The notes under the pieces were generated by a model, which searched no databases, was not told where the DNA came from, and saw nothing but the letters and a program-made list of their open reading frames with translations. Of a DNA stretch of 36,095 nt, positions 21,101 to 29,033 are shown piece after piece. Source of the stretch: MGBC114844 sp910585855 (GTDB lineage: Bacteria; Bacillota; Clostridia; Lachnospirales; Lachnospiraceae). The DNA lies in NCBI GenBank assembly GCA_965646165.1, contig CBFFYP010000048.1, positions 1 through 36,095 of the forward strand. The letters run 5' to 3'. The translations under genes were made by a program, and so were the position numbers. How positions within the stretch are numbered: position 1 is the first letter of the stretch; each line of letters starts with the position of its first letter.

Positions 21101-21822
21101 GTCCCCATATTCAAAGGATTCGCTTCCACTCGCCGAATCATTTGAAGCAATTCCCCCATTTGTTGTTCTACGCCTTGCACATCCGAAACAGCTTGTGGGG
21201 AAAGCACCTGCAATACAGATGCATTTTGTGTAATCCGGCTTTGTGTCTGTGTTAAAGCATCCAGCTTCTGATGAACCTGTAACACTTCGGATTGAAAACG
21301 CTCTATACCTGTATTCGTAAACACATCCAATCCATCATAACTTTTCCACTCAATCGGAACGGAAACGGGAGCGGGTGTTTCTACCAATGGTTCAGGTACA
21401 TCTGGTTCGATTGGAACTTGAAGTGGCAGCGGATCGGCTGCCACTTCCATTCTTGGTTCAACGACAACTTCAATAGACTCTGGAACAGAGAGTTGCGACA
21501 AATCAGTCAATATTGGTTCAATCGGAACATCTAAATGATCTGGCAATACCGATCGTAATGCCGTTTGATTGATAGGAGAAAATTCTGCTGTCAATAACGG
21601 GGCTTCCATTCCTTGTACTGCCCTATCCCATTGTTGTGCCATAGATATCCCTTGCTGAATTACATCTTTCGCCGCTTCCATTCCCGCCATATCAATCGGA
21701 GAACCCATGGTTTGTTGTAACTGCTCCATCACGGATACACCCAAATTTACCGAATCCATTACCCGATAAAGGGTACTGGTAAACTGATCTTGTAATTGAA
21801 TGGTGGTCTGAATCCCTGTCAT
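18109..21822 (-). CDS. xkdO: Tape measure protein with tandem internal repeats
   Basis: 1237 residues, ATG after GAAAGGAG. About residues 150-600 hold three related units of roughly 145 residues, each starting VPI-x-WK-x-D-x-L-x-VFTxxGxERFxxEV and ending in AYLxLSQTIxxTxxxxRD, with predicted coiled coil between. About residues 625-835 form the tape-measure N-terminal-type domain (IQTLSAALNLSDQLTSTAARLNLMNDGLQTTQDLQNMIYLSAERARGSY...MGSGVLRGEEYNSILEQAPNIIQAIADYM). Several membrane-like stretches follow (840-1010, Ala/Ile rich), expected for a protein ejected into the host membrane. It sets tail length. Confidence 0.93.
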   Translation of the reverse strand: MTGIQTTIQLQDQFTSTLYRVMDSVNLGVSVMEQLQQTMGSPIDMAGMEAAKDVIQQGISMAQQWDRAVQGMEAPLLTAEFSPINQTALRSVLPDHLDVPIEPILTDLSQLSVPESIEVVVEPRMEVAADPLPLQVPIEPDVPEPLVETPAPVSVPIEWKSYDGLDVFTNTGIERFQSEVLQVHQKLDALTQTQSRITQNASVLQVLSPQAVSDVQGVEQQMGELLQMIRRVEANPLNMGTEEANTKWERLRGQVSGVVQVQRELDTAIQDMDLSSANTAYLQLSQSIEDTKRYVRDSFSNFPPMEVPISWKTDSLPVFTGTGMERFQQEVQSTNQMLDTLNQTQNQIVGTAAQTGFFSMDAMADLEQMQTRLQAIGQKIEQIEQNPLTLGSDMVSAELEQLRGQLNQATQGQQNLNRAVEQMDVQAANEAYLQFSQTISQTEKMLRDRAAVEVPIQWKVDSLPVFTGFGMERFEQEVQSANNMLNTLNQTQERIVQTAADMDFLPPGGFTDLSNMQNRLQAIQQRIQTIENNPLNMGTDTANAELEQLRGQLDQAVQEQENLNRAVDNMDVQAANEAYLRLSQTIDNTERYIRDNVDEQGRFNREMEEGTNEASELMQTIKGAVAAYATIQTLSAALNLSDQLTSTAARLNLMNDGLQTTQDLQNMIYLSAERARGSYQATAAAVSKLGLMAGDAFGSSEEIIAFMEQVNKQFTIAGTEAAGIDAAMLQLTQAMGSGVLRGEEYNSILEQAPNIIQAIADYMEVPKGKLKDMAAEGLITADIVKAAMFAAADDTNAKFEQMPKTFSQIWTSFQNTALMAFQPVLQRMNEIANSEAFQGSVTNAIEALSMVAGITLEIFDLLVGVAEIVGENWSWLSPIIYGVAGALAVYYGAQLAANAISAISKGIHIAMAVAQMIHAAATGALTAATAKEIAAQNGLNTALYACPIMWIMILIISLIALFYAAVAAVNKFAGTSVSATGIICGAFMVALAFIGNIFVALWNLVVDVFVLIYNLVAEVANFIGNVFTDPIGAVLRLFFGLADTVLEILQTLASAIDAIFGSNLAGSVQGWRDSLGGWVDETFGEGDEIMEKMNADDMKLERFKYGEAWDAGYSFGEGIDESIANFDPSSLFDTNIPGAGDYDDLSNYEEGLAKNVGDIAGNTGEIKDSMDITEEDLKYLRDIAEQEAINRFTTAEIKVEMGGITNQVSGNTDLDGMVDYLAENLKETMQMTAAGVH

Positions 21823-21837
21823 ACATGGTTCTCCTTT

Positions 21838-22451
21838 CTACTTTTTCTTTATTTTCTGTTTTAACTCCCGCTCTCGTTTTTTATCATTTTCCATTTTTAC
21901 CTGAACAGATGCTACCACAAAGGCTTTATCCTTTTTCTCTAAATTCAAAAAAACAGAAGGCAACATATGTAATTTCAGAAGGGCATAGTAAGCATAATTC
22001 GCTTCCCAATCCCCTTCTTCAATCAGTTTTTTGCCTCTGCTACCTCTTCTTCAAAAGTGGAAAACCCTTGAAAATTCTGCACCCAAGCTGCCAACTCATT
22101 ATACTCTCCCGGATCATCCACTAAAGCCATCAATAAATCCTCTGGCTTTTTCACTCCATAGGAATCCTGCAAATCAGCATCTTTTAAATCTGGTACAACA
22201 ACGGAAGCTTCAATCATTCTCCGAAGATACCGACTGGTCTGCAGCCGAGGACGGAACAAATTTGGCTTTCCTTTCACAGGCACTTCTACCATACAATCCT
22301 CCCGAATATCCTCATCTTCCTTTGAAGTGATATGCCGAAACTCCCATTTTAATGGTGTTCCCTTTTCATCGCATAAGGACTTGGTAGCAGCATAATATCC
22401 GTTTTCTCTCTTTTTTTTGTTCGCTTTCATAAACTGACTAAAATTTGACAT
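21838..22451 (-). CDS. Frameshifted tail assembly chaperone (G-T fusion)
   Basis: A classical -1 slippery heptamer A AAA AAC (22032-22026) lies directly before the TGA of the short chaperone at 22023. Slipping back one base continues as LIEEGDWEANYAYYALLKLHMLPSVF... for 62 codons to the TAG at 21838, giving a 204-residue fusion. The extension is charged at its end (KKREREL..KIKKK) and has no start codon or ribosome site of its own. Programmed -1 frameshifting of tail chaperones is well conserved in tailed phages (lambda gpG/gpGT). The long form should bind the tape measure. Supported by the heptamer and position; not shown experimentally here. Confidence 0.85.
22023..22451 (-). CDS. xkdN: Tail assembly chaperone, short form (XkdN-like)
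   Basis: 142 residues (MSNFSQFMKANKKKRENGYYAATKSLCDEKGTPLKWEFRHI...). It matches XkdN-type proteins found between the tail tube and the tape measure in PBSX-like phages; the chaperone role is by analogy with lambda gpG. It is acidic in the C-terminal half and ends FSTFEEEVAEAKN at a stop overlapping a slippery site. Confidence 0.88.
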   Translation of the reverse strand: MSNFSQFMKANKKKRENGYYAATKSLCDEKGTPLKWEFRHITSKEDEDIREDCMVEVPVKGKPNLFRPRLQTSRYLRRMIEASVVVPDLKDADLQDSYGVKKPEDLLMALVDDPGEYNELAAWVQNFQGFSTFEEEVAEAKN

Positions 22452-22498
22452 ATTTGTTCTCCTCTCTCAAAAAAATAATTTTCTACTTCCATTCAACA

Positions 22499-22981
22499 TT
22501 ATTCATTGGTTAAACTTCCTTCTAAATCATGGAATTTTTCCGGCATATCCCAACTTTCAAATGTTCCAGAAAGCTCTTCATCTAAAAGTTCTTCCCCAGC
22601 CGTGAGCTTCGCCAAAATAAAGCTGTCACACAGACAGCCTCGATGAATAATAGTTTGTCTGCCTGCACTACTGTTAGGATCTTCGTTCGACACTTGGATC
22701 TCAAAATAAGGAAGCACACCTGTTTTTTGATATTCGTTCGCCATTTCTCGAAATACCGACTGATTATAATGTGCTGTTCCGCTCCAAGTCCCTTTTCCTC
22801 CTGCTGGCTTATGCCCCATTCCGACTTTTCCAAGAATAGGAACTTCTGCAATATTGACCTCCCATTTACTTTCAAATTCGGTCATTTGCATAAAATTATA
22901 GCGGCGTGTTCCAATCGTAATAAAGCACTCCGCTTCTGCGCCAAATATCGCATCATTTGCAATCATTACCGTATTACTCAT
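22499..22981 (-). CDS. xkdM: Tail tube protein XkdM-like
   Basis: 160 residues. ANDAIFGAEAECFITIGTRRYNFMQMTEFESKWEVNIAEVPILGK followed by GTWSGTAHYNQSVFREMANEYQKTG matches the XkdM tail-tube family, an inner tube subunit with a beta-barrel fold. It directly follows the sheath gene, as usual. Length is normal for the family (about 150). Confidence 0.92.
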   Translation of the reverse strand: MSNTVMIANDAIFGAEAECFITIGTRRYNFMQMTEFESKWEVNIAEVPILGKVGMGHKPAGGKGTWSGTAHYNQSVFREMANEYQKTGVLPYFEIQVSNEDPNSSAGRQTIIHRGCLCDSFILAKLTAGEELLDEELSGTFESWDMPEKFHDLEGSLTNE

Positions 22982-22999
22982 TCTGATTCCCTCCTTCCT

Positions 23000-24310
23000 T
23001 TAAGACACCGTTACGCTCATATAGAGCTTACTCATCGCATTAATCACAGTTATCGCATCAACCACTAGCACTGCCTTTTTGGAATCTCCTTGCTCCACGG
23101 ATACATCCGATTCAGAGAAATTCTCAATCGCCCGCATATCCTGAAGCTGTCGATGGTGTGCGACAATATCGGACCAAAGAGAAATCCGACCTGCATTATC
23201 GTTTGGAACAACCCCAAGATATTTGGTATTAAACAATACTGCAATATCGTTTCCGATCTGATCAATGACTCGAACCGTTTGATTTTCTTTGAAAAGATCA
23301 CCCTGTGTATCGGAAGTCGTTACCATCGTATTAATATCTTCCAGTACCCGAACATCCGTTCCAACCAAATGAAACGTAAACTTTCCAGCATCAATCGCTT
23401 CCTTTAACTGATTTTGTGTATACGGTGTGGACACAATAAAATTACCATCATATTTCTTATTTTGGTTGCTCTTATTGATAGCGCATCCGGCAGCCGCTCC
23501 TGTCACCCAATAAACTAGACTGGCAGCACTCCATCCTTCATCTAAAACAGGATTGTTTACACTAATCACGCCAAAATAATCTGCTTTCGCATAATCGTAT
23601 AAAACCAACTGAAATTTCACACCGACTTCTTCACGTAATCGTTTATTAAATGCCGTATAAAGCGATTTTGTAGCCTCATCCGTAATGACAACCCCCATCG
23701 TATTATAAGTATAGGATTCAATTTTATCTAAATACGTCTGATGATCTGCACCACTGACTTCCCCATTTTCTCCACCAATCAAAGGCATCCCTGCAGATTC
23801 CTCCAATGTTACATCCGGCTTCCATTTAATATAATCATTTTCTACTAACTCTTCTGAAGTAGAAACGATCTGTTCATCTACCAAAACAGTGCCGAATAAT
23901 GTTTTTACATCAAAAAGCGATTCTTGATCCACATTTTTCTGGATCACAATCTGCAATGCATTTCCACGAACACCTGCATACTTGGCTTCTGCAAACGTAT
24001 TTGCTGCTTTTTTTCCGTTTCCATTCAGTCGATAGGCATAAAGCGTTTGGATATTTAAAAATAAATCTCGCAATCCTTTCAGCTTCTCGCTGGTATACTC
24101 ATAGCCGAACAATAACAAACTGTTTTTCTGAAACTCACTGCTTGTCACTTCAAAAACTTCTCCGGCAATCCCCCAATCCAATTCCAAAGGCATGGTAGCA
24201 ACGCCTCGTTCCGAAAGTGTTGCGGTTGCCGCTGCCTTGGAAATAAAATTGATATATGTTCCCGGTAACTTCTTATTTTGTACTACAAAAGTTCCACCAC
24301 CTAATGCCAT
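23000..24310 (-). CDS. xkdK: Contractile tail sheath protein XkdK-like
   Basis: 436 residues. The N-terminus LGGGTFVVQNKKLPGTYINFISKAAATATLSERGVATMPLELDWG is the typical start of Firmicute sheath proteins; the C-terminal half includes VRVIDQIGNDIAVLFNTKYLGVVPNDNAGRISLWSDIVAHHRQLQDMRAIENF. Its presence shows the virion has a contractile tail. Length fits the family. It is preceded by a small 71-residue gene, as in related phages. Confidence 0.94.
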   Translation of the reverse strand: MALGGGTFVVQNKKLPGTYINFISKAAATATLSERGVATMPLELDWGIAGEVFEVTSSEFQKNSLLLFGYEYTSEKLKGLRDLFLNIQTLYAYRLNGNGKKAANTFAEAKYAGVRGNALQIVIQKNVDQESLFDVKTLFGTVLVDEQIVSTSEELVENDYIKWKPDVTLEESAGMPLIGGENGEVSGADHQTYLDKIESYTYNTMGVVITDEATKSLYTAFNKRLREEVGVKFQLVLYDYAKADYFGVISVNNPVLDEGWSAASLVYWVTGAAAGCAINKSNQNKKYDGNFIVSTPYTQNQLKEAIDAGKFTFHLVGTDVRVLEDINTMVTTSDTQGDLFKENQTVRVIDQIGNDIAVLFNTKYLGVVPNDNAGRISLWSDIVAHHRQLQDMRAIENFSESDVSVEQGDSKKAVLVVDAITVINAMSKLYMSVTVS

Positions 24311-24311
24311 C

Positions 24312-24527
24312 TCATTTCACCTTTCCTTTCTGATACTGCTTAATTTTCTCTTCTACCTCACGTATCGTATAAACATGCCCATCCTCTAAAAGAGCATGAA
24401 CCAAATCTTTTCTTTTTTGGAAACGTTTCGAAAGAAGCAGTTGTTCTTTTGAAAAAGAAAGTTCTGCTTCCTTTTTCTCTTCCATTTCCTCCTCAAATCC
24501 TTTTAAAACATTCTTTTTTTCTTTCAT
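24312..24527 (-). CDS. Small charged protein before the sheath gene
   Basis: 71 residues, very Lys/Glu rich and helical (VLKGFEEEMEEKKEAELSFSKEQLLLSKRFQKRKDLVHALLEDGHVYTIREVEEKIKQYQKGKVK). The C-terminal half, with KDLVHALL.DG..YT..EV...I..Y, is a pattern common in small genes next to phage sheath genes (compare ykzL in PBSX). It ends one base before the sheath start. Function unknown; possibly a sheath assembly factor. Confidence 0.7.
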   Translation of the reverse strand: MKEKKNVLKGFEEEMEEKKEAELSFSKEQLLLSKRFQKRKDLVHALLEDGHVYTIREVEEKIKQYQKGKVK

Positions 24528-24534
24528 CTCTTTC

Positions 24535-24963
24535 CTATCCTTTCAAAGAAGTTTTTTCCGAAACTTCTCTCATCCACGGCACATTTTCTGTTTTTTTGCA
24601 AACAAAAAAATCATAATTAACAAAAAAATGCAGCACATCATCCACTATCTCGTAATTCATCTTTGTCCCTGTAATCAAATGTCCTTCCACGTTCAGATGC
24701 TCCAGACAAGAAAAAAGCCGTTCGGCTACTGCATCACATTCTTCCTTTTTCCGTTCTAGATGCTCTGGAAAATAGTGAATACAAAACAGGTTTGTTCTAG
24801 CATATTTCTGCTTTAAAAATAAAGTATGAGTCGGATGAATACAGAGAATAAAAAAACAAGGCTCTTTTAAACCTTGTAGTTTCTCCTCTCGATAAATGGA
24901 ATAGCCTTCTCCAAATTCTGCATCTAACGAAATACTGATTGCTTCTATAATAGATTGAATCAT
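24535..24963 (-). CDS. Tail completion/terminator protein (XkdJ/DUF6838-like)
   Basis: 142 residues from the ATG (MIQSIIEAISISL) that overlaps the upstream stop as ATGA; a GTG three codons earlier is less likely. The sequence LDAEFGEGYSIYREEKLQGLKEPCFFILCIHP...NLFCIHYFPEH, ending NYEIVDDVLHFFVNYDFFVCK, matches the family in the tail-terminator slot between gp10-like and sheath genes. It probably caps the tail tube or joins it to the head. Confidence 0.8.
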   Translation of the reverse strand: MIQSIIEAISISLDAEFGEGYSIYREEKLQGLKEPCFFILCIHPTHTLFLKQKYARTNLFCIHYFPEHLERKKEECDAVAERLFSCLEHLNVEGHLITGTKMNYEIVDDVLHFFVNYDFFVCKKTENVPWMREVSEKTSLKG

Positions 24964-25532
24964 TTGATACACCCCGCTAAAAATTTTTTCAATTTGGCTT
25001 CTAGCACATGTGGGGCAACTGCTTGAATTTTTTTCACTGATTCAGTAAGCATAAACTGCCCTTGAACAAACCCTTTATGATCGGCTGTTCTATGACCAAA
25101 TTCCACATACTCGGCATAGGATACCGGATTTATAATGGTAATCTGTAATTGATTCCCTACACGCTGAATCTCTAAAGAATTTACATAATCATGTGCCAAT
25201 CCCATTCCACTCCCTGTTCCTCCTGCTGCCTCTTCTTGTGTCTTTGAAGTCCATCCTCTTTGAAGTGTGCCACCTAACTTCCCACTTGGATTCACCCGTT
25301 TTGTATACGTTTCTCCCTTTTTATGCTTCTTTCCATCTCGCTGTGCTGTTACAGTAATTTCCTTAGAATAATCTCCTACTGGGGTAAGTTTGATAACTTT
25401 AGCAAGCAAACGAGCGGCAAGTTCTTTGGCACATGCTTCTAAAAAAACATCCACCTTTTCTTTTTCTAATTGATTTAATTCTTTTTGAAACTTCTTCAAA
25501 TCAGAAATCCCAAATTTTCCCATTTTTCCCAC
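24960..25532 (-). CDS. HK97 gp10-like/XkdI-like neck protein
   Basis: About 190 residues, starting at the GTG that overlaps the upstream stop (TAGTG) or the ATG at 25523. The signature is the central LGGTLQRGW region, with AAGGTGSGMGLAHDYVNSLEI and VSYAEYVEFGHRTADHKGFVQGQFMLTESVKKIQ, typical of HK97 gp10-like proteins. These act at the head-tail interface. It lies between the head-closure candidate and the tail-completion protein. Confidence 0.85.
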   Translation of the reverse strand: MGKMGKFGISDLKKFQKELNQLEKEKVDVFLEACAKELAARLLAKVIKLTPVGDYSKEITVTAQRDGKKHKKGETYTKRVNPSGKLGGTLQRGWTSKTQEEAAGGTGSGMGLAHDYVNSLEIQRVGNQLQITIINPVSYAEYVEFGHRTADHKGFVQGQFMLTESVKKIQAVAPHVLEAKLKKFLAGCIK

Positions 25533-25915
25533 TATGCCCACCTCTTTGCCAATTCCAATATAATTTCCTGATGTGTAGGATAAACTGCAGGTTCTCCGCT
25601 TGCGACATATTCTGTTGTTCTTTTATTTTGTGTGACCACAATTTTCGAACCACTCTTTACTACAATTTCAGGTGCAAGGAACAACTTGATTTCTTGTGAA
25701 ACGGCAGCAGCCGTTTCCGTCTGCGCCGCAGAAGCAATTTTCTGAAACGATACTCTACAAGGCTGCTTTTCCAAAACAGTCACTTCCTCCTCTTTTGTGA
25801 ATCTCGTTTTTTCTTCCTTACTTTCTCGGTATCCTCGAATCGTACAGCTTCCACTATAAGTATCCTCGATTGCTTTTCTTGCCAAACGTTCTACGATTTC
25901 CATTCTCATTTCCAT
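25532..25915 (-). CDS. Head closure-type protein (XkdH-like)
   Basis: 127 residues from ATG (MEMRMEIVERLARKAI) after GAAAGGT. The small beta-rich protein (CTIRGYRESKEEKTRFTKEEEVTVLEKQPCRVSF...IKLFLAPEIVVKSGSKIVVTQNKRTTEYVASGEPAVYPTHQEIILEL) fits the size, position and fold type of phage stopper/head-closure proteins. The family call is mostly positional. Confidence 0.65.
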   Translation of the reverse strand: MEMRMEIVERLARKAIEDTYSGSCTIRGYRESKEEKTRFTKEEEVTVLEKQPCRVSFQKIASAAQTETAAAVSQEIKLFLAPEIVVKSGSKIVVTQNKRTTEYVASGEPAVYPTHQEIILELAKRWA

Positions 25916-26253
25916 CTTACCTTTCGATAACAATTTAACTGCGAACGATAATTCTTTAACAACCCGTTTTGAAATGCTTCTCGATCTTGACTGAGCGTAG
26001 AAGAAAAAGAAGTGGTGGTATCTCCTACTTTTATCGAAGAAACAACACTTCCTCCTTCCATTAAAACAGAATTTTCATTCCGATAAAGATCCGCTGCCAT
26101 ACGAACCATCGTATAAGAAAGTCCTGCTGGAATGGTTTCTATGTGACAGTAATTCTTTACTATCTCTTTTGCTTCTTCTAATGCGAAAAAAAGCAATTCT
26201 TCTTTTGCTTCCTCTCCTACCAATTTTTTCAATAATTCGAATGACTCTGGCAT
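25906..26253 (-). CDS. Head-tail connector (gp6-like adaptor)
   Basis: 115 residues from ATG (MPESFELLKKLVGEEAKEE) after AGAGGAAGGGG. An upstream in-frame stretch is hydrophobic and overlaps the capsid gene, so it is probably not translated. The helical protein EELLFFALEEAKEIVKNYCHIETIPAGLSYTMVRMAADLYRNENSV matches phage gp6-like connector proteins that bind below the portal. The stop overlaps the next start. Confidence 0.82.
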   Translation of the reverse strand: MPESFELLKKLVGEEAKEELLFFALEEAKEIVKNYCHIETIPAGLSYTMVRMAADLYRNENSVLMEGGSVVSSIKVGDTTTSFSSTLSQDREAFQNGLLKNYRSQLNCYRKVRWK

Positions 26254-26269
26254 CTTTTTTCCCCTTCCT

Positions 26270-27289
26270 CTAGATAACAGTAACAGAAAAAACCTGATCA
26301 GCGTAAGGAAAAGATGGTAAAGCAGTTGCAACCGCCTTGATCCACTTGGCTACTGGATCGAATGTCGCATACATAGCTACAAGAATATTCCCAATCGAAT
26401 GAATATCAATATCCGGCTGATTACGAAGTTCTAATTCTTCTGCAGTTAAACCATAGAATGTATCACCCATTTTACCATCTGGCATCATCACAAAGGCATC
26501 TTCTGGCAGATAACGAACTGACCGATATTTTCCATCTTTTCCTTGAATCCGGCACATCTTATCATAAATTGCAATTTGCGGCAAACTCTGTTGTGCCAAA
26601 AAAGCATTTAATTCTGCTACGGTCAACAACTTTGCACTATTTACCCCAAAAACAGCCGATCGAATCGTAGAATCTCGTAAAATCACATTTAAAATCGTTT
26701 TAGAAGTTAATACTCGAGTTGGTGTAAATCCAGTATCCTTTACAATCTGATTCACACAAGCATCCATATCTTCTAAAATAGTAGGTGTTCCACTTTTCCA
26801 AGTCTTTGTTCCTTTATGATGACTTGGCATCCCATAATCAATCGTTGCCTTGATCCCATTTTCATTGATGCTGATTTTCCCAGAAGACAAGGCTTCCATT
26901 CGCATTGCCTCCACACGTGCCCGCACCGATGCGACTAAATGATCCACATCAGAAAAAATCTTCCGAATCATTTCTGCTTCTTCTATCGAATTTCTTGGAC
27001 TCTCTAATGCAATCAGTTCTTTCTCTGACAACCGAATCTTCCGTTTAATCAAAGCCAGATCCTGCAAACTATACTCTGCACCTTCACGAGATCCAATTTC
27101 CGCTTCCACATCAAACGAATGAATACTTGCGGCAACCGGAAGACCAGATGCCCCTTTAATCATTTTAATTTCCATTGCTTCCGTCTTTCGTTCTGGGAAA
27201 AGCACATCACCCATCATCCCTTCCACTTTCCGCTCTTTTGTATAATCCACCAATTCCTGTGGTGTTAATAACTCTTCTATTTGTGCCAT
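26270..27289 (-). CDS. Major capsid protein (lambda gpE-type family)
   Basis: 339 residues. TPQELVDYTKERKVEGMMGDVLFPERKTEAMEIKMIKG...LPVAASIHSFDVEAEIGSRE is the conserved start of the capsid protein E family, with an HK97-like fold. The C-terminal region PDIDIHSIGNILVAMYATFDPVAKWIKAV is also typical. It is preceded by decoration and scaffold genes, so head assembly follows a lambda-like plan. Intact. Confidence 0.92.
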   Translation of the reverse strand: MAQIEELLTPQELVDYTKERKVEGMMGDVLFPERKTEAMEIKMIKGASGLPVAASIHSFDVEAEIGSREGAEYSLQDLALIKRKIRLSEKELIALESPRNSIEEAEMIRKIFSDVDHLVASVRARVEAMRMEALSSGKISINENGIKATIDYGMPSHHKGTKTWKSGTPTILEDMDACVNQIVKDTGFTPTRVLTSKTILNVILRDSTIRSAVFGVNSAKLLTVAELNAFLAQQSLPQIAIYDKMCRIQGKDGKYRSVRYLPEDAFVMMPDGKMGDTFYGLTAEELELRNQPDIDIHSIGNILVAMYATFDPVAKWIKAVATALPSFPYADQVFSVTVI

Positions 27290-27303
27290 TTCAACAGCCC
27301 TCC

Positions 27304-27744
27304 TTATTTCTTTTCTGTACTTGTTACATCCAGATTGGTTTCCGTATCTTTGCCTGAACTAGAACCCTCTTTTTCTCCTGCAATCTGCAGTTGCCCTTCT
27401 ACAAAAAACTTGATATAAGGCAGTTTAGAAATCAAAGTTTGCACTGCCTCCACTGCACCAGTATCCACCAATCGCTCCGTATTTACAGAACCATCAATCA
27501 AAAGCGCACCCGGCTGTGGTCCATACGTTACTTCTACCGTATCAAACAAAATTCCAACGGGTGTTCCTTCGGCAGCGGAAACGACCTGTCCATCCACATC
27601 CAAAAAACTTCCTGCCAATACAAATTTATGTCCCTGTGCATCCGCTTCTACGCCTGTATCACTCACAGTACAGCTCACTGTTTGATAGTCTGCACTCTTT
27701 AAAAACTCTGGAAGGGATTCATACTTTTTTCTTGTAAAATACAT
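27304..27744 (-). CDS. Capsid decoration-like protein
   Basis: 146 residues from ATG (MYFTRKKYESLPEFLK) after AAAGGAGAAGAGG; the earlier in-frame start overlaps the scaffold gene. GVEADAQGHKFVLAGSFLDVDGQVVSAAEGTPVGILFDTVEVTYGPQPGALLIDGSVNTERL resembles lambda gpD-type decoration proteins, which trimerise on the capsid surface. The C-terminus is a Ser/Thr/Glu-rich disordered tail. The call rests on pattern and position between scaffold and capsid. Confidence 0.75.
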   Translation of the reverse strand: MYFTRKKYESLPEFLKSADYQTVSCTVSDTGVEADAQGHKFVLAGSFLDVDGQVVSAAEGTPVGILFDTVEVTYGPQPGALLIDGSVNTERLVDTGAVEAVQTLISKLPYIKFFVEGQLQIAGEKEGSSSGKDTETNLDVTSTEKK

Positions 27745-27763
27745 TGACCTCTTCTCCTTTCTT

Positions 27764-28372
27764 TTATGACCATGCTTTCGCATAAGGATTTTCTACCATA
27801 GATTCATTAAAAGAAGCAGCAATGCTTTTCGCTAGACTAGATTCATTTGTTTTTCCGCCTTTTGGGGCATAATGTTTTCCATTCCCCCCTGCTGCCTCCT
27901 TCCCGTTTTCTTTTTCCTCTTTAAACAAAAAGGTCTTTGTTTCTTTTAACGCCTTGATCTGCTCCTCTAAACCGGTTATTGTTCCATCTTCTCCAAGAAT
28001 TAATTTGGTCTTATCAATTAAACCAGCCGTTAATTCTTCATCATGCACTTTTCCAGTTAAAGCCAGTTTCACAGCATTATTCATTCGAAGTTCTTTTAAT
28101 TCTTTCTGATAAGCCGTTTCCTTTTCTTTTGCTTCCTTTTGTAACTTCTGAATCTGTTCTGTCAAAGAAGTGGCATCCCCTGCTGATTCTTTTAACTCTT
28201 CTAAGGCAACCTCATTCTCTTTTATGGTCTTTTTTAAGTTTTCTTTTTCTGTACAAACTTCTTCGTACTGATGTTTTGCCACATACCCTTTTAATTCCTC
28301 TTCTGATTGGGCAGCGGCTTTTTGTGCAAGTTCCTCAGAAATACCCAATGCGGTTAATTGTTCCTTTGTCAT
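27764..28372 (-). CDS. Scaffold-like minor structural protein (GP20 family)
   Basis: 202 residues. Long charged coiled coil (residues about 25-105, YEEVCTEKENLKKTIKENEVALEELKE...) followed by NNAVKLALTGKVHDEELTAGLIDKTKLILGEDGTITGLEEQIKALKE, the hallmark of phage minor structural protein GP20. It ends in a Gly/Asn-rich linker and a helix (SSLAKSIAASFNESMVENPYAKAW). It acts as internal scaffold for procapsid assembly. Confidence 0.9.
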   Translation of the reverse strand: MTKEQLTALGISEELAQKAAAQSEEELKGYVAKHQYEEVCTEKENLKKTIKENEVALEELKESAGDATSLTEQIQKLQKEAKEKETAYQKELKELRMNNAVKLALTGKVHDEELTAGLIDKTKLILGEDGTITGLEEQIKALKETKTFLFKEEKENGKEAAGGNGKHYAPKGGKTNESSLAKSIAASFNESMVENPYAKAWS

Positions 28373-28393
28373 AATAAACCTCTCTTTCCAATG

Positions 28394-28657
28394 TTAAATT
28401 GTGATACAACGATTCTCAAATTTTTTATAAGCATCAAGATACAATTCTTCTCGATCCCCATTAAGCGTTAATTCATAATACATCCTATCTAGTAGTGTTG
28501 TACTCGCTAATGCTTTCCAATTTTGTAATATTTTACAATACTATACAACAAACACATCCTCGGTTGTAATCTGCTTTCCATCCGTTTTATCCAAATGTTC
28601 ATTTGTATAATCTCTTACAACACCTTTTACCAGTTCAAAAAATTTTGTTTCTGTCAC
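28394..28657 (-). pseudogene. DUF6275 gene interrupted by an amber codon
   Basis: The frame begins at GTG (TETKFFELVKGVVRDYTNEHLDKTDGKQITTEDVFVV) after AAGGAGG and stops at TAG 28541-28543. The same frame continues without shift as YCKILQNWKALASTTLLDRMYYELTLNGDREELYLDAYKKFENRCITI to TAA at 28394. DUF6275 proteins have VFVVW at this point, so TGG (Trp) has become TAG. Many genes in the window end in TAG, so recoding is unlikely. The protein would be cut at 38 of 87 residues. The function of the family is unknown. Confidence 0.75.
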
Positions 28658-28787
28658 ACAACTACTCCTCCTTCCTAAAAAAATGTATACAATCTTCCCA
28701 ATAAAAAAAGAGCCTGCTACCAAGCCCTTTTTTCCCATCTACTTTATACCATATCCAAAACATAAATAAGAGAACTATAATAAATCA

Positions 28788-29033
28788 TTAATCATAACCA
28801 TCTTCATCATACTCAAATCCTGTTAATTCCTCAAAAGTTATATTTTCTCTAATACATTCCTCTAAAACAATACACAATTCCTCATCCGTCAGTCCATTAT
28901 CTGGTTCTGTAGGAACTCCACAATGAAATTTTTCTTCATATTTCGATAGCAAACGATTCACCTTATTATTTGCTTTATTCGGTTCGTTTGGATCTGGTTT
29001 AAAACAAAACGGTTTCTTTGGATCATACTTCAC
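28788..29033 (-). CDS. Candidate immunity protein, paralogue 2
   Basis: 81 residues from a GTG that overlaps the stop of a truncated toxin tail (GTGA). It is paralogous to 30016-30246 (shared KYDP..PF.FKPDPN, NRLLSKYEEKFH.GVPTEP, EECIREN.TFEELTGF.Y). Strongly acidic C-terminus. Because the partner toxin tail here lacks the zinc site, this copy is an orphan immunity gene that could still protect against related toxins. The 3' flank (28739-28787) is also a copy of the flank after the first immunity gene. Confidence 0.7.
   Translation of the reverse strand: MKYDPKKPFCFKPDPNEPNKANNKVNRLLSKYEEKFHCGVPTEPDNGLTDEELCIVLEECIRENITFEELTGFEYDEDGYD

Noticed and set aside
28541..28543. TAG reassigned to an amino acid in this phage
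   Set aside because: Several genes in the window use TAG as their normal stop with the next gene starting right there (for example the genes ending at 15653 and 25532).
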